A model generated the notes under the pieces. The model worked only from the letters and a program-made list of their open reading frames with translations. It ran no database searches and was not told the origin of the DNA. Of a DNA stretch of 64,000 bases, positions 1-11,104 are shown piece after piece; the stretch's first letter is position 1, and every line of letters begins with the position of its first letter. Both the position numbers and the translations under genes were made by a program. Origin of the DNA: Rhodoluna limnophila (GTDB lineage: Bacteria; Actinomycetota; Actinomycetes; Actinomycetales; Microbacteriaceae); the NCBI GenBank assembly GCA_945862155.1, contig CAMAXJ010000003.1:1-64000 (forward strand). The letters run 5' to 3'.

Positions 1-183
1 GTTGCCAAGAAGGTTGCTAAGAAAGTTGCCAAGAAGGTAACCCCTAAGTCCCCTTCAAAGAAAGCTGCCGTAAAGGCAACTAAGAAAGTTGCAACCAAGG
101 TCCGTAAGGCCACCAAGAAGGTAGCCACCAAGGTTGCCAAGAAGGTTGCCAAGAAAGCAGCTCCAAGGAAGAAAAAGAAGTAA
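1..183 (+). CDS. C-terminal fragment of a Lys/Ala/Val-rich basic protein (HU/histone H1-like tail), truncated by window start
   Basis: Open from base 1 in frame 1: VAKKVAKKVAKKVTPKSPSKKAAVKATKKVATKV...AAPRKKKK, stop TAA 181-183. Confidence 0.7.
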   Translation, partial: VAKKVAKKVAKKVTPKSPSKKAAVKATKKVATKVRKATKKVATKVAKKVAKKAAPRKKKK

Positions 184-202
184 CTTACTTCCCTTTTGTA
201 GC

Positions 203-234
203 AAACCCCCAAGGATCAGTCCCTGGGGGTTTGT
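203..234 (+). terminator. Rho-independent terminator
   Basis: aaacccccaaggatcagtccctgggggttt inverted repeat followed by T-rich sequence. Confidence 0.8.
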
Positions 235-290
235 TCTATTTCCGGGCAATAGACTCATCAAAGTTTGAAAATACAAATGGAAAGAAAATC

Positions 291-1241
291 ATGGTCAATT
301 CCAACTGGGGCTATCAAGTTTCTGACACGATTCAGCTTGCTTACTTGACCCGTGCTGGAATCATCGAATCTCGTCACCACGGAATGGTTTGTCTAACCGG
401 ACCTGATGGCAAGCTCATTCAAGAGCACGGCAACTCCAGAAAACTTATCTACCCGCGATCAGCGGTAAAGCCCTTACAGGCACTGGCCCTAAGGCGTGCG
501 GGACTTGAACTTTCTGGTGTGCAGCTTGCGATGTCTAGCGCTTCACACCAGGGAACTCCCGACCACACTGCGATCGTGCTTTCGATTTTGGCTGACGCAG
601 GATTATCAGAATCAGATTTGATGTGTCCGGTGGCATGGCCTGGAAACCCTAAGGCAAGAGCGGCTGCAGCAAGTGAAACCAGAGCTGCCTTCAACTGCTC
701 CGGTAAGCACGCTGCGTTTTTGGCAGCCTGTGTGAAAAACGGTTGGGACACCAAAACTTACCTTCAGCCAGAGCACCCACTTCAGAAACTCATCGTTGAG
801 GTAATTGAAGAATTCTCGGGTGAGAAGATCCCACTTTCCACCTTCGATGGGTGCGGAGCGCCACTTCACCTGATGAGCCTTCAGGGGCTTGCAAGAGCCA
901 TCGGCAAATTCGCCGAGACAGAAACGCAGATCCGCGATGCCATGCTTGCTAACCCTTGGGTAGTTGATGACCGCGGAGCCTCAGACACTCTTGTTATGGA
1001 AAAGGGCATGCTTGCCAAGATTGGTGCCGAGGGAGTTTTCGTAATCGGACTTGCCTCAGGCCACGGGGTAGCGGTCAAGGTTGCCGATGGCAGCATGCGA
1101 CCGGCAGGACTTGCGGCGATCAAGATGCTGCTCAACAACAACTTGTTAGACAAAAAAATCTACGACGAGCTTTTTGCCAAGCTCACCGTTTCAAGCCTCG
1201 GCGGAGCCGAGAAGCTGGGCCAACTGGAAGTTGCCTTCTAG
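291..1241 (+). CDS. Asparaginase (L-asparaginase II family)
   Basis: ORF track 231..1241; ATG at 291 preferred because 231 lies in the terminator. Family-like segments SASHQGTPDH, NCSGKHAAFLAAC, DGCGAP. Confidence 0.8.
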   Translation: MVNSNWGYQVSDTIQLAYLTRAGIIESRHHGMVCLTGPDGKLIQEHGNSRKLIYPRSAVKPLQALALRRAGLELSGVQLAMSSASHQGTPDHTAIVLSILADAGLSESDLMCPVAWPGNPKARAAAASETRAAFNCSGKHAAFLAACVKNGWDTKTYLQPEHPLQKLIVEVIEEFSGEKIPLSTFDGCGAPLHLMSLQGLARAIGKFAETETQIRDAMLANPWVVDDRGASDTLVMEKGMLAKIGAEGVFVIGLASGHGVAVKVADGSMRPAGLAAIKMLLNNNLLDKKIYDELFAKLTVSSLGGAEKLGQLEVAF

Positions 1242-1285
1242 CTCTGGCTGGAAGAAATAGCGACCCAGTTAGGTTGAAGTAATTC

Positions 1286-1678
1286 ATGGACCAGCAAAAA
1301 CCAATCCGCCTGATCGGGGTTTATAACGCCGATGGGGGAGTAATCGGTGAATTGAAGTATTTCTTCGGGCACCTGATCGGTACTGCCAAGTGTGAGCTGT
1401 GCGATATCACCCATTCGCCGATTAGGCGAAAAGCCAGCTGGGATCGCCTGGCCGGAGAGCTAAAAAGCGAATATGGGTTGGATTTTGCCCTAGAGCACCT
1501 AAACGAGCGGTCCGAGGCTGAGAACAAGGCTTCGGCTGGCAGGGAGCCCTGTGTTTTGGCCGAATACCCAGATGGCAGCCTGGGGATGTTCTTAGACCGG
1601 CAAGAGCTTCGGATGGTGGATGGCAATGTCGATCGGTTTGCCAAGCTGGTTCGGGCTCGTTTAGCCCTGTTTTTCTAG
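1286..1678 (+). CDS. Conserved hypothetical protein with CELCDITH motif
   Basis: 130 aa ORF, GTAKCELCDITHS segment. Confidence 0.6.
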   Translation: MDQQKPIRLIGVYNADGGVIGELKYFFGHLIGTAKCELCDITHSPIRRKASWDRLAGELKSEYGLDFALEHLNERSEAENKASAGREPCVLAEYPDGSLGMFLDRQELRMVDGNVDRFAKLVRARLALFF

Positions 1679-1807
1679 GGGTCGGGTAAGCACCCGTTCG
1701 GGGGCCAAAACATAGACCCAGCCTGGATCTTTAACTTGCATTGAAACGCCCCACTGTGGCAGGATTGACAAGTTCACAAGTAGTTGGGCTTTTCTTGAGC
1801 TCCTCCA

Positions 1808-1935
1808 CTTCCGGCAACGTGTCTAGAGCCCTTGTATCACAAGGAAACTAGACCCCCGGAAGACCGAACAAGAACTTAAAAACTTCACTCGTTTTTTAGG
1901 TTTGTCGTTATTCGACACGCCCGAGCGCGGGTGTG
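1808..1935 (+). promoter_or_regulatory. Candidate structured 5' leader of the S10 operon
   Basis: Nested stems CTTCCGG/CCGGAAG, GTCTAG/CTAGAC, CCTTGT/ACAAGG (1808-1862) plus CACGCCCG/CGGGTGTG (1916-1935). Confidence 0.6.
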
Positions 1936-1992
1936 GGATGCAGGAAATAAAAGCTTTAGAACCAACCATTTACGAAACGGAAGTGAGTCCAG

Positions 1993-2301
1993 ATGGCGGC
2001 ACAGAAGATCCGCATTCGACTGAAGTCGTATGACCACGAGGTCATTGATTCGTCGGCGCGCAAGATCGTTGACACGGTTACCCGTGCAGGCGCAACTGTA
2101 GTTGGACCAGTGCCACTTCCAACCGAGAAGAACGTGGTTTGTGTAATCCGCTCTCCTCACAAGTACAAGGACAGTCGAGAGCATTTCGAGATGCGCACCC
2201 ACAAGCGCGTCATCGACATCTTCGACCCAACCCCTAAAGCGGTTGACTCACTGATGCGTCTTGATCTTCCTGCCGACGTCAACATCGAGATCAAGCTCTA
2301 A
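1993..2301 (+). CDS. rpsJ: 30S ribosomal protein S10
   Basis: Protein match by recognition; first gene of S10 cluster. Confidence 0.97.
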   Translation: MAAQKIRIRLKSYDHEVIDSSARKIVDTVTRAGATVVGPVPLPTEKNVVCVIRSPHKYKDSREHFEMRTHKRVIDIFDPTPKAVDSLMRLDLPADVNIEIKL

Positions 2302-2312
2302 GGAATAAGAAG

Positions 2313-2966
2313 ATGTCTAACGCTAATAGAACTGTTAAGGGCCTGCTGGGCAAGAAGCTTGGCATGACTCAGGTTTGGGACGAGAACAACAAGATGATTC
2401 CGGTCACCGTTGTTGAAGCTGGCTCAAACGTTGTCACCCAGATTAAGAATCTTGAGACCGACGGCTACACCGCCGTTCAGGTAGCTTACGGAGCCATCGA
2501 GCCTCGCAAGGTAAACAAGCCAGACGCTGGTCAGTTTGTAAAAGCTTCTGTTGCTCCTCGCAGATACATCGCCGAGATCCGCACCAATGATGCTGACACT
2601 TACTCAGTAGGTCAAGAACTTGGTGTTGAGGTATTTGTTGTAGGTCAGATGCTTGACGTAGTTGGAACCTCAAAGGGTAAGGGATTTGCCGGACATATGA
2701 AGCGTCATGGTTTCCATGGTGTTGGTGCCTCCCACGGTCAGCACAGAAACCACCGCAAGCCAGGTTCCATTGGTGCAAGCTCGACCCCAGGTCGCGTTTT
2801 CAAGGGAACCCGTATGGCTGGACGCATGGGTACCGACCGCGTGACCACACTGAACCTAAAGCTTCACTCCGTAGACGCTGAAAAGGGTCTGCTTTTGATC
2901 AAGGGTGCAGTTCCTGGTCCTAAGGGTCAGCTGGTTTTCGTTCGCAACGCTGTGAAGGGAGCCTGA
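2313..2966 (+). CDS. rplC: 50S ribosomal protein L3
   Basis: [25 protein letters not shown]. Confidence 0.97.
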   Translation: MSNANRTVKGLLGKKLGMTQVWDENNKMIPVTVVEAGSNVVTQIKNLETDGYTAVQVAYGAIEPRKVNKPDAGQFVKASVAPRRYIAEIRTNDADTYSVGQELGVEVFVVGQMLDVVGTSKGKGFAGHMKRHGFHGVGASHGQHRNHRKPGSIGASSTPGRVFKGTRMAGRMGTDRVTTLNLKLHSVDAEKGLLLIKGAVPGPKGQLVFVRNAVKGA

Positions 2967-2972
2967 ATCTAA

Positions 2973-3632
2973 ATGGCTGAAAACACAATCGACATCGTAG
3001 ACGTCGCAGGAAAGAAGTCAGGCTCTGCCGAACTTCCAGCTGCGATCTTCGACGTACAGACCAATGTGCCACTGATGCATCAGGTTGTAGTTGCCCAGCA
3101 GGCAGCTGCTCGCCAGGGAACTCAGTCAACACTGAAGCACGGTGAAGTTTCCGGTACCGGTAAGAAGCCTTTCAAGCAGAAGGGAACCGGAAACGCTCGT
3201 CAGGGATCTTTACGTGCCCCTCAGATGCGCGGTGGTTACATCACTCACGGTCCAAAGCCAAGAACTTACGAGCAGAGAACACCTAAGAAGATGATTGCTG
3301 CTGCGATCAAGGGTGCACTTTCTGACCGCGCTCGCAATGGTCGTCTGCACGTAGTTGCAGAGCTATTCAAGGATGGCAAGCCATCTACCAAGTCCGCTGC
3401 AGGAATCATCGCAACCCTAACCAAGGGACGCAACGCTTTGATTGTTCTAGATAGAAGCGATGACCTGAGCTACAAGTCGCTTCGCAACCTAAAGGATGTT
3501 CACGTTCTTCCAGTTGACCAGGTAAACGCATACGACGTTCTATTGAGCAACGATGTTGTGTTCACCAAGGCAGCTCTTGAAGTTTTCATTGCCTCTCAAG
3601 ACAAGTCCTCAAGTTCACAGAAGGAGGGCTAA
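2973..3632 (+). CDS. rplD: 50S ribosomal protein L4
   Basis: [24 protein letters not shown]. Confidence 0.97.
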   Translation: MAENTIDIVDVAGKKSGSAELPAAIFDVQTNVPLMHQVVVAQQAAARQGTQSTLKHGEVSGTGKKPFKQKGTGNARQGSLRAPQMRGGYITHGPKPRTYEQRTPKKMIAAAIKGALSDRARNGRLHVVAELFKDGKPSTKSAAGIIATLTKGRNALIVLDRSDDLSYKSLRNLKDVHVLPVDQVNAYDVLLSNDVVFTKAALEVFIASQDKSSSSQKEG

Positions 3633-3638
3633 GAAAAA

Positions 3639-3938
3639 ATGTCTGCCCTAAACAAGAACCCTCGCGACGTCATCTTGCGTCCGATCGTGTCTGAGAAAAG
3701 CTACAACCTAATTGACGAAGGTAAGTACACCTTCGAGGTTGACCCTGCCTCAAACAAGACCGAGATCAAGCAGGCCATCGAGCACATCTTCAAAGTGAAG
3801 GTATCTTCCGTCAACACGCTAAACCGTACTGGCAAAGAGAAGAAGACTAAGTACGGAATCGGTAAGCGCAAAGACACCAAGCGCGCCATCATCACTCTAA
3901 AATCCGGCACCATTGACATCTTCTCGAGCATTGGTTAG
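3639..3938 (+). CDS. rplW: 50S ribosomal protein L23
   Basis: L23 family sequence, synteny. Confidence 0.96.
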   Translation: MSALNKNPRDVILRPIVSEKSYNLIDEGKYTFEVDPASNKTEIKQAIEHIFKVKVSSVNTLNRTGKEKKTKYGIGKRKDTKRAIITLKSGTIDIFSSIG

Positions 3939-3952
3939 GGGTAGGAAAATAA

Positions 3953-4789
3953 GTGGGAATTCGTAAATTTAAGCCAACCACCCCAGGTCGTCGTGGCGCA
4001 TCTGTTTCTGACTTTGCAGAAATCACTCGCTCAACTCCTGAGAAGAGCTTGCTTCGTCCACTAAACAAAACCGGTGGTCGTAACAGCGCAGGACGTATTA
4101 CTACAAGGCATATTGGTGGTGGCCACAAGCGCCAGTACCGCGTGATTGACTTCCGTCGCCATGACAAGGACGGCATTCCGGCCAAGGTAGCTCACATTGA
4201 GTACGACCCGAACCGTACCGCGAATATTGCACTGCTTCACTATGCAGACGGAGAAAAGCGCTACATCATTGCTCCGAACAAGCTAAAGCAGGGTGACCGC
4301 ATCGAGCAGGGACCATCAGCCGACATTAAGCCAGGTAACGCCCTGCCGCTAAAGAACATCCCGGTTGGTACCGTAGTCCACGCAATCGAGCTAAAGCCAG
4401 GCGGAGGAGCCAAGATGGCTCGTTCAGCTGGAGCATCTGTTCGCTTGGTTGCTAAGGATGGACCTTACGCACAGCTTCGACTTCCTTCTGGTGAAATCAG
4501 AAACGTAGATGCTCGCTGCCGCGCTTCCATTGGTGAAGTTGGCAATGCTGAGCAGTCAAACATCAACTGGGGTAAGGCCGGTCGCCTTCGTTGGAAGGGT
4601 GTTCGCCCAACCGTTCGTGGTGTTGTTATGAACCCAGTGGATCACCCTCACGGTGGTGGAGAAGGTAAGACTTCCGGTGGACGTCACCCAGTAACTCCTT
4701 GGGGACAAAAAGAAGGTAGAACTCGCAAGCCGAAGCTTGAATCCGACAAGATGATCGTCCGTCGCCGCAATGTTGGCAAGAAGCGCTAG
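3953..4789 (+). CDS. rplB: 50S ribosomal protein L2 (GTG start)
   Basis: [32 protein letters not shown]. Confidence 0.98.
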   Translation: MGIRKFKPTTPGRRGASVSDFAEITRSTPEKSLLRPLNKTGGRNSAGRITTRHIGGGHKRQYRVIDFRRHDKDGIPAKVAHIEYDPNRTANIALLHYADGEKRYIIAPNKLKQGDRIEQGPSADIKPGNALPLKNIPVGTVVHAIELKPGGGAKMARSAGASVRLVAKDGPYAQLRLPSGEIRNVDARCRASIGEVGNAEQSNINWGKAGRLRWKGVRPTVRGVVMNPVDHPHGGGEGKTSGGRHPVTPWGQKEGRTRKPKLESDKMIVRRRNVGKKR

Positions 4790-4806
4790 TAGGGAAAGAA
4801 AAGACT

Positions 4807-5088
4807 ATGCCTAGAAGTTTGAAGAAGGGTCCCTTCGTAGATGAGCACCTGTTCCAGAAGGTTGCAAAGCAGAACGAAGCCAGCACCAAGACAGTGATCA
4901 AGACCTGGTCGCGCCGCTCGATGATTGTTCCAGCCATGCTGGGCCACACCATTGCGGTTCACGATGGTCGTAAGCACATCCCAGTTTTCGTCACTGAGAC
5001 CATGGTTGGTCACAAGCTTGGCGAATTTGCCCCAACCCGCACCTTCCGTGGACACGTGAAGGACGACAAGAAAGGCCGTCGCGTTTAA
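4807..5088 (+). CDS. rpsS: 30S ribosomal protein S19
   Basis: [23 protein letters not shown]. Confidence 0.98.
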   Translation: MPRSLKKGPFVDEHLFQKVAKQNEASTKTVIKTWSRRSMIVPAMLGHTIAVHDGRKHIPVFVTETMVGHKLGEFAPTRTFRGHVKDDKKGRRV

Positions 5089-5121
5089 GCGGCGCCCAGA
5101 GAGATAAGAGAGGTAAGACAA

Positions 5122-5514
5122 ATGGAAGCAGTCGCACGTGTGCGTCACATCCGTGTCACCCCGATGAAAGCTCGTCGTGTCGTCAACCTAATCCGCGGCA
5201 AGCAGGCATCAGAGGCAATGGCAATTTTGAAGTTCGCTCCTCAGCAGGCTTCTGACCCAATCTTCAAGTTGGTTCAGTCCGCTGTTGCAAACGCGAAGGT
5301 TATCGCTGACAAGCAGAACCTAAGCATTGATGAGGACGACCTGTTCGTATCCCGCGCTTTCGTTGACGAAGGTACAACTCTGAAGAGGTTTATGCCTCGT
5401 GCTCAGGGCCGTGCATTCAAGATCCTAAAGCGCACCAGCCACATCACCATTGTGGTTGCCACCCCAGACGAGCTAGCCGGTGCCAAGGCCAGCGCGGGAA
5501 CAAGGAGCAACTAA
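5122..5514 (+). CDS. rplV: 50S ribosomal protein L22
   Basis: [18 protein letters not shown]-type sequence. Confidence 0.97.
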   Translation: MEAVARVRHIRVTPMKARRVVNLIRGKQASEAMAILKFAPQQASDPIFKLVQSAVANAKVIADKQNLSIDEDDLFVSRAFVDEGTTLKRFMPRAQGRAFKILKRTSHITIVVATPDELAGAKASAGTRSN

Positions 5515-6302
5515 TGGGTCAGAAAGTAAACCCATACGGTTTCAGACTCGGTATCACAACCGACCACCGTTCACGTTGGTTCGCCGACTCTACCAAAAAG
5601 GGTCAGCGCTACCAGGACTACGTCACCGAGGACATCCGTATCCGTCAGCTCTTGACTGAGAAGCTGGACCGCGCAGGTGTTTCGCACATCGAGATCGAAA
5701 GAACTCGTGACCGTGTTCGCGTTGACATCCACACCGCTCGTCCAGGACTTGTTATTGGTCGTCGCGGTCAGGAAGCCGAAGCAATTCGTTCCTCACTCGA
5801 GAAGCTAACCAACAAGCAGATTCAGCTAAACATCTTGGAAGTTAAGAACGCCGAGATGGACGCACAGCTTGTAGCTCAGGGTGTTGCCGAGCAGCTTGCA
5901 AGCCGAGTTGCTTTCCGTCGCGCGATGCGCAAGGGAATGCAGGGAGCGCTTCGTCAGGGAGCTAAGGGTATTCGTGTTCAGTGCTCCGGCCGTTTGGGTG
6001 GAGCAGAAATGAGCCGCAGCGAGTTCTACCGTGAAGGTCGAGTCCCACTACACACTCTTCGCGCCAACATCGACTACGGCTTCTACGAGGCCAAGACCAC
6101 ATTCGGTCGCATCGGTGTAAAGGTTTGGATCTACAAGGGTGACCTAACCGCTAAGGAACTAGCTCGCGAAACTGCAGCTGCTCCTAAGCAGGCACGTCCT
6201 CGCCGCGAAGGTGGACCTAGAGATTCAGCTCCAGCTTCAGCACCAGCAGCTGCACCAGTTGCTGCTGCACCAGCTGCTCCAACTGAGACTGTGGAGGCAT
6301 AG
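5514..6302 (+). CDS. rpsC: 30S ribosomal protein S3 with Ala/Pro-rich C-terminal tail
   Basis: [16 protein letters not shown] domain [10 protein letters not shown]; tail [19 protein letters not shown]. Confidence 0.97.
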   Translation: MGQKVNPYGFRLGITTDHRSRWFADSTKKGQRYQDYVTEDIRIRQLLTEKLDRAGVSHIEIERTRDRVRVDIHTARPGLVIGRRGQEAEAIRSSLEKLTNKQIQLNILEVKNAEMDAQLVAQGVAEQLASRVAFRRAMRKGMQGALRQGAKGIRVQCSGRLGGAEMSRSEFYREGRVPLHTLRANIDYGFYEAKTTFGRIGVKVWIYKGDLTAKELARETAAAPKQARPRREGGPRDSAPASAPAAAPVAAAPAAPTETVEA

Positions 6303-6304
6303 AG

Positions 6305-6724
6305 ATGTTAATTCCTAGAAAAGTAAAGCACCGCAAGCAGCATCACCCGAAGCGTTCAGGCGCTGCATCCGGTGGTACCACTGTGAGCTTTGGTGAATAC
6401 GGTATCCAGGCTCTAACTCCTGCGTACGTGACTAACCGTCAGATCGAGGCAGCTCGTATCGCGATGACTCGTCACATCAAGCGTGGTGGAAAAGTTTGGA
6501 TCAACATCTTCCCTGACCGTCCACTAACCAAGAAGCCTGCTGAAACTCGTATGGGTTCCGGTAAGGGTTCTCCTGAGTGGTGGGTAGCAAACGTCAAGCC
6601 AGGTCGTGTGATGTTCGAAGTTTCTGGTGTGACCGAAGCTCTTGCTAAGGAAGCCATGAATCGTGCGATCCACAAGTTGCCACTGAAGGCTCGCATTATT
6701 AAGCGTGAAGAAGGTGACGCATAA
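6305..6724 (+). CDS. rplP: 50S ribosomal protein L16
   Basis: [15 protein letters not shown]. Confidence 0.98.
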   Translation: MLIPRKVKHRKQHHPKRSGAASGGTTVSFGEYGIQALTPAYVTNRQIEAARIAMTRHIKRGGKVWINIFPDRPLTKKPAETRMGSGKGSPEWWVANVKPGRVMFEVSGVTEALAKEAMNRAIHKLPLKARIIKREEGDA

Positions 6725-7116
6725 TGCCAATCGGATCTAAGGACCTAATCGTTGACAACCTCGACAAGATTGAGGACTCGCTTCTAGTTGAAGAACTTAA
6801 AAAAGCTAAGGAAGAACTATTCAACCTTCGCTTCCAGTCCGCAACCGGTCAGCTTGAATCACACGGAAGATTGCGCGCAGTAAAGCGCGACATCGCCCGC
6901 ATCTACACCATCATTCGTGAGCGCGAGCTTGGCATCAGGGCTATTCCAACCGTTAGTGCACTAGCTCCTGCGCAGGCAAAGAAGGCTGACAAGCCTGCAG
7001 TTGCAGAAGCTAGCTCACCAGCTGCAAAGACCAAGACTCCAGCTGCAAAGACCAAGACTCCAGCTGCAAAGACCAAGACTCCAGCTGCAAAGACCAAAAC
7101 TAAGGAGAGCAAGTAA
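6724..7116 (+). CDS. rpmC: 50S ribosomal protein L29 with repetitive C-terminal extension
   Basis: L29 core followed by (PAAKTKT)x4. Confidence 0.95.
   Translation: MPIGSKDLIVDNLDKIEDSLLVEELKKAKEELFNLRFQSATGQLESHGRLRAVKRDIARIYTIIRERELGIRAIPTVSALAPAQAKKADKPAVAEASSPAAKTKTPAAKTKTPAAKTKTPAAKTKTKESK
7018..7101 (+). repeat. Four tandem 21-bp repeats coding PAAKTKT in L29 tail
   Basis: CCAGCTGCAAAGACCAAGACT at 7018, 7039, 7060, and variant at 7081. Confidence 0.95.
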
Positions 7117-7400
7117 TGGCTGAGACCAAGAAAGCTACTGAAACTGAAGCTCGCGGTTACCGCAAGTCTCGTCGTGGCTACGTAGTCAGCGACAAGATGA
7201 ACAAGACCATCGTTGTACTGCTTGAGGACCGTGTAAAGCACCCGCTTTACGGCAAGGTTGTCACCCAGTCAAAGAAGGTTAAGGCTCACGATGAGTCAAA
7301 CTCAGCCGGCATTGGAGACCTCGTTGTTATCAGCGAGACCCGCCCTCTGTCAGCTACCAAGAATTGGCGTCTCGTAGAGATCGTCGAAAAAGCTAAGTAA
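7116..7400 (+). CDS. rpsQ: 30S ribosomal protein S17
   Basis: [28 protein letters not shown]. Confidence 0.96.
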   Translation: MAETKKATETEARGYRKSRRGYVVSDKMNKTIVVLLEDRVKHPLYGKVVTQSKKVKAHDESNSAGIGDLVVISETRPLSATKNWRLVEIVEKAK

Positions 7401-7457
7401 CGCCCAACGGGCAAGACTTTCATTTGAAGGTTTTGACCAACTAACAAGGAGTATGAA

Positions 7458-7826
7458 GTGATTCAGCAGGAATCTAGACTCAAGGTGGCCGACAACTCGG
7501 GTGCCAAGGAGTTGCTAGCAATCCGCATCCTCGGTGGCTCAGGCCGTCGTTATGCAGGTATCGGCGACTTGATTGTGGCATCCGTGAAAGACGCGATCCC
7601 TGGCGGAAACGTCAAGAAGGGTGAGGTCGTCAAGGCTGTTATCGTTCGTACCGTGAAGGAGACTCGTCGTGCCGACGGTTCCTACATCAAGTTCGATGAG
7701 AACGCCGCGGTTATCGTAAAAGCCGATGGCGAGCCACGCGGAACCCGTATCTTTGGCCCAGTTGGTCGTGAGCTTCGCGACAAGAAGTTCATGAAGATCA
7801 TTTCACTTGCACCGGAGGTTATCTAA
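7458..7826 (+). CDS. rplN: 50S ribosomal protein L14 (GTG start)
   Basis: [18 protein letters not shown]. Confidence 0.98.
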   Translation: MIQQESRLKVADNSGAKELLAIRILGGSGRRYAGIGDLIVASVKDAIPGGNVKKGEVVKAVIVRTVKETRRADGSYIKFDENAAVIVKADGEPRGTRIFGPVGRELRDKKFMKIISLAPEVI

Positions 7827-7828
7827 TC

Positions 7829-8188
7829 ATGCCGAAAATCAAAAAGGGCGACACAGTCCAGATCATTACCGGAGCCAAGCAGGATCGCGGCGGGGACCGC
7901 GGCAAGCAGGGCAAGGTACTGGCTGTTGACTTTGTCAAAAACCGCGTCATCGTTGAAGGCATCAACATGATCAAGCGCCACAACAAGGTCGGACAGACCG
8001 AAAAGGGTACAAGAACCGGTGGCATCGAGACCAAGGAAGCTTCAGTTCACCTATCGAACGTAGCTCTAATTGACCCAAGCACCAAAAAGCCAACTCGCAT
8101 CGGAACGAAGATCGAGACAGTCACCAAGGGTGGCAAGTCCAAGACCGTTCGTACCCGCATTGCGGTTAAGTCAGGTAAGGAAATCTAA
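7829..8188 (+). CDS. rplX: 50S ribosomal protein L24
   Basis: [27 protein letters not shown]. Confidence 0.96.
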   Translation: MPKIKKGDTVQIITGAKQDRGGDRGKQGKVLAVDFVKNRVIVEGINMIKRHNKVGQTEKGTRTGGIETKEASVHLSNVALIDPSTKKPTRIGTKIETVTKGGKSKTVRTRIAVKSGKEI

Positions 8189-8889
8189 TGGCTGACGAAA
8201 AAGACACAGCAGTGGATGCAGAAAACACCGAAGCAGTAGCAACTGAGGTTGTAACTGAAGAAGTAGCTGCAGAAAAGCCAGCCAAGGCTGAAAAAGATGA
8301 GAAGCCTGCCAAGGCTGAGAAGAAGCCATACGTGCGTATCGTGCCAAGGCTTCAGAAGCGCTACCGCGCCGAAATCAAGGCTGAGCTTATGAAGGATTTC
8401 AACTTCAAGAACATCCACCAGGTTCCAGGTCTTACCAAGATCGTTGTGAACATGGGTGTTGGTGAAGCTGCCAAGGACGGCAAGCTAATCGATGGTGCGG
8501 TTAAGGAAATGACTGCAATCACCGGTCAGAAGCCAAAGATCAACCTAGCCACCAAGTCAATCGCGCAGTTCAAGCTTCGAGAGGGACAGGCAATTGGTTG
8601 TCACGTGACCCTTCGCGGCGATCGCATGTGGGAGTTTCTAGACAGATTGCTAAACCTAGCTCTTCCTCGTATTCGCGACTTCCGTGGTCTTAGCTCAAAG
8701 CAGTTCGATGGCAAGGGTAACTACACCTTCGGACTAACTGAGCAAAACGTGTTCCACGAGATTTCTCAGGATGACATCGATCGCGTACGCGGCATGGACA
8801 TCACCATCGTTACAACCGCTAGAACCAACGAAGAGGGCCTTGCGCTACTAACAGCGCTTGGCTTCCCATTCAAGAAACCAAACAACTAA
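8188..8889 (+). CDS. rplE: 50S ribosomal protein L5 with acidic/Lys-Ala N-terminal extension
   Basis: ~45 aa extension before conserved core [15 protein letters not shown]...VVNMGVGEA. Confidence 0.96.
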   Translation: MADEKDTAVDAENTEAVATEVVTEEVAAEKPAKAEKDEKPAKAEKKPYVRIVPRLQKRYRAEIKAELMKDFNFKNIHQVPGLTKIVVNMGVGEAAKDGKLIDGAVKEMTAITGQKPKINLATKSIAQFKLREGQAIGCHVTLRGDRMWEFLDRLLNLALPRIRDFRGLSSKQFDGKGNYTFGLTEQNVFHEISQDDIDRVRGMDITIVTTARTNEEGLALLTALGFPFKKPNN

Positions 8890-8936
8890 TCGGATAGGTC
8901 CCATAAAGGGAAACCACCGAGGAAGGCACAAACACT

Positions 8937-9335
8937 ATGACAATGACAGATCCGGTCGCAGATTTTCTGACCCGGCTGCGTAATGCAAACTCTGCCCACC
9001 ACGAGAGTGCTAGCTTGCCCTACAGCAAGCTAAAGGGTCAGATTGCTGAAATCCTCAAGAAAGAGGGTTACATCAAAAATTACACAGTCGCAGATGCCGA
9101 GGTTGGCAAGACGCTAACTATCGACTTGAAGTACGGACCTAACCGCGAGCGATCAATCGCCGGTATCAAGAGAGTGTCAAAGCCTGGTCTTCGCGTATAC
9201 GCCAAGTCAACCGAGCTGCCTCGTGTTCTTGGTGGATTGGGTATCGCCATTTTGTCAACATCCTCAGGTCTGCTTACAGACCGTCAGGCGGCCAAGAAGG
9301 GAGTAGGCGGAGAAGTCATCGCCTACGTTTACTAA
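8937..9335 (+). CDS. rpsH: 30S ribosomal protein S8
   Basis: [34 protein letters not shown]. Confidence 0.97.
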   Translation: MTMTDPVADFLTRLRNANSAHHESASLPYSKLKGQIAEILKKEGYIKNYTVADAEVGKTLTIDLKYGPNRERSIAGIKRVSKPGLRVYAKSTELPRVLGGLGIAILSTSSGLLTDRQAAKKGVGGEVIAYVY

Positions 9336-9872
9336 ATGTCACGTATTGGAAAATCACCGATCCCGGTTCCAGCCGGCGTCGAAGTTAACATTTCTGGAGC
9401 AGATGTTTCTGTAAAGGGCCCGAAGGGTCAGTTACAGCTAACTGTTGCATCCCCAATCACAGTTGCCATGACCGACGGTCAGGTAATCGTGACCCGTCCA
9501 GACGACGAGAGAGTATCTCGCTCACTGCACGGACTTACCCGCACACTTATTGCTAACCAGATCATCGGAGTGACCGAAGGGTACACAAAGGCACTTGAGA
9601 TTGTTGGTACCGGTTTCCGTGTTGCAGCTAAGGGCTCTTCTCTTGAGTTTGCACTTGGCTACTCGCACTCAATCACCGTGAACCCACCAGCGGGAATCTC
9701 ATTCGCTGTTGAGGGAAACACCAAGATTGTTGTTTCGGGAATCGACAAGCAGGCCGTTGGAGAAGTTGCAGCCAACATCCGCAAGCTTCGTAAGCCAGAG
9801 CCATACAAGGGCAAGGGTGTTCGATACGCCGGCGAAGTTGTTCGTCGCAAGGCCGGAAAGAGTGGTAAATAA
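9336..9872 (+). CDS. rplF: 50S ribosomal protein L6
   Basis: [31 protein letters not shown]. Confidence 0.98.
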   Translation: MSRIGKSPIPVPAGVEVNISGADVSVKGPKGQLQLTVASPITVAMTDGQVIVTRPDDERVSRSLHGLTRTLIANQIIGVTEGYTKALEIVGTGFRVAAKGSSLEFALGYSHSITVNPPAGISFAVEGNTKIVVSGIDKQAVGEVAANIRKLRKPEPYKGKGVRYAGEVVRRKAGKSGK

Positions 9873-9874
9873 TC

Positions 9875-10252
9875 ATGGGTCTAATTCCTAAACTCCGCGG
9901 AAAGAGCGCAACCGCTGCTCGTATTCGTCGTCACCTTCGTCTTCGCAAGAAGATCTCGGGCGACGCGATGCGTCCACGCATGGTTGTAACCCGCTCCGCT
10001 CGTCACATGCTTGTCCAGCTAGTAGATGACACCAAGGGTGTAACCCTGGCGTCAGCTTCGACCATGGAAAAAGATTTCAGAACCCTAAAGGGTGACAAGA
10101 CCGTCAAGGCAGCCAAGATTGGTGCCGCCATCGCAGATCGCGCCAAGAAGGCCGGTATCGCCGAAGTGGTCTTTGACCGCGGAGGAAACAAGTATGCCGG
10201 TCGCATTCAGGCAGTTGCTGATGCAGCCCGCGAGGGAGGCCTGAAGCTATGA
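9875..10252 (+). CDS. rplR: 50S ribosomal protein L18
   Basis: [26 protein letters not shown]. Confidence 0.97.
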   Translation: MGLIPKLRGKSATAARIRRHLRLRKKISGDAMRPRMVVTRSARHMLVQLVDDTKGVTLASASTMEKDFRTLKGDKTVKAAKIGAAIADRAKKAGIAEVVFDRGGNKYAGRIQAVADAAREGGLKL

Positions 10253-10914
10253 GTGAAGAAAACAAGGAGACTAACTTGGAAACAACCGATGCTAGTGCCG
10301 CAACTGCTACCGCTGTAGCCGTTGAGCCAGCAGAGCGTGAAGCTCGTCGTGGATCGAGAGATCGTGCACCACGTGGAGAGCGTCGCGACCGCGAAGAAAC
10401 CAAGAGCCAGTTCCTAGAGCGCGTTGTAACAATCAACCGCGTTTCGAAGGTTGTAAAGGGTGGACGCCGCTTTAGCTTCACCGCACTTGTAGTTGTCGGA
10501 GACGGCAACGGCATGGTCGGAGTTGGCTACGGCAAAGCTAAGGAAGTTCCAGCAGCTATCGCTAAGGGAGTTGAAGAAGCAAAGAAGAGCTTCTTCCGCG
10601 TACCCCGTGTTGGAAACACCATCCCTCACCCAGTTCAGGGTGAGGCAGCTGCCGGTGTAGTACTTCTTCGCCCAGCATCCGCTGGTACCGGTGTTATCGC
10701 CGGTGGTCCAGTTCGCGCAGTTTTGGAGTGTGCTGGAATCCACGATGTACTTTCAAAATCCCTCGGATCTTCAAACACCCTAAACATCGTTCACGCCACC
10801 GTTGCAGCACTGCGCCAGCTCGAAGAGCCAGCCGCAGTTGCAGCTCGCCGTGGTTTGTCGGTTGAGGAAGTTGTTCCTGCAGGACTACTTCGCGAGCAAA
10901 GAAAGGCTGTTTAA
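10249..10914 (+). CDS. rpsE: 30S ribosomal protein S5 with N-terminal extension
   Basis: [36 protein letters not shown]. Confidence 0.97.
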   Translation: MSEENKETNLETTDASAATATAVAVEPAEREARRGSRDRAPRGERRDREETKSQFLERVVTINRVSKVVKGGRRFSFTALVVVGDGNGMVGVGYGKAKEVPAAIAKGVEEAKKSFFRVPRVGNTIPHPVQGEAAAGVVLLRPASAGTGVIAGGPVRAVLECAGIHDVLSKSLGSSNTLNIVHATVAALRQLEEPAAVAARRGLSVEEVVPAGLLREQRKAV

Positions 10915-10918
10915 GAAA

Positions 10919-11104
10919 ATGGCTGCCCGTCTAAAAGTCACCCAGATCAAGTCAAAGATCAGTGAGAGACCTAACCAGGTCCACACTCTTCGCAGCCTTG
11001 GACTGAAGCGAATTGGCGACATTGTCGTCAAGGAGGATTCACCGGTAGTTCGCGGCATGGTTAAGACCGTTGCCCACCTAGTAGTAGTCGAGGAGATCAA
11101 CTAA
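10919..11104 (+). CDS. rpmD: 50S ribosomal protein L30
   Basis: [32 protein letters not shown]; start ATG 10919 trimmed from ORF 10802. Confidence 0.95.
   Translation: MAARLKVTQIKSKISERPNQVHTLRSLGLKRIGDIVVKEDSPVVRGMVKTVAHLVVVEEIN

Noticed and set aside
1765-1770. TTGACA as -35 of the S10 operon
   Set aside because: No acceptable -10 hexamer at 16-18 nt; promoter position left undetermined.
7018-7101. Possible CRISPR-like array
   Set aside because: Repeats are contiguous 21-bp coding units with no spacers, in frame in rpmC.
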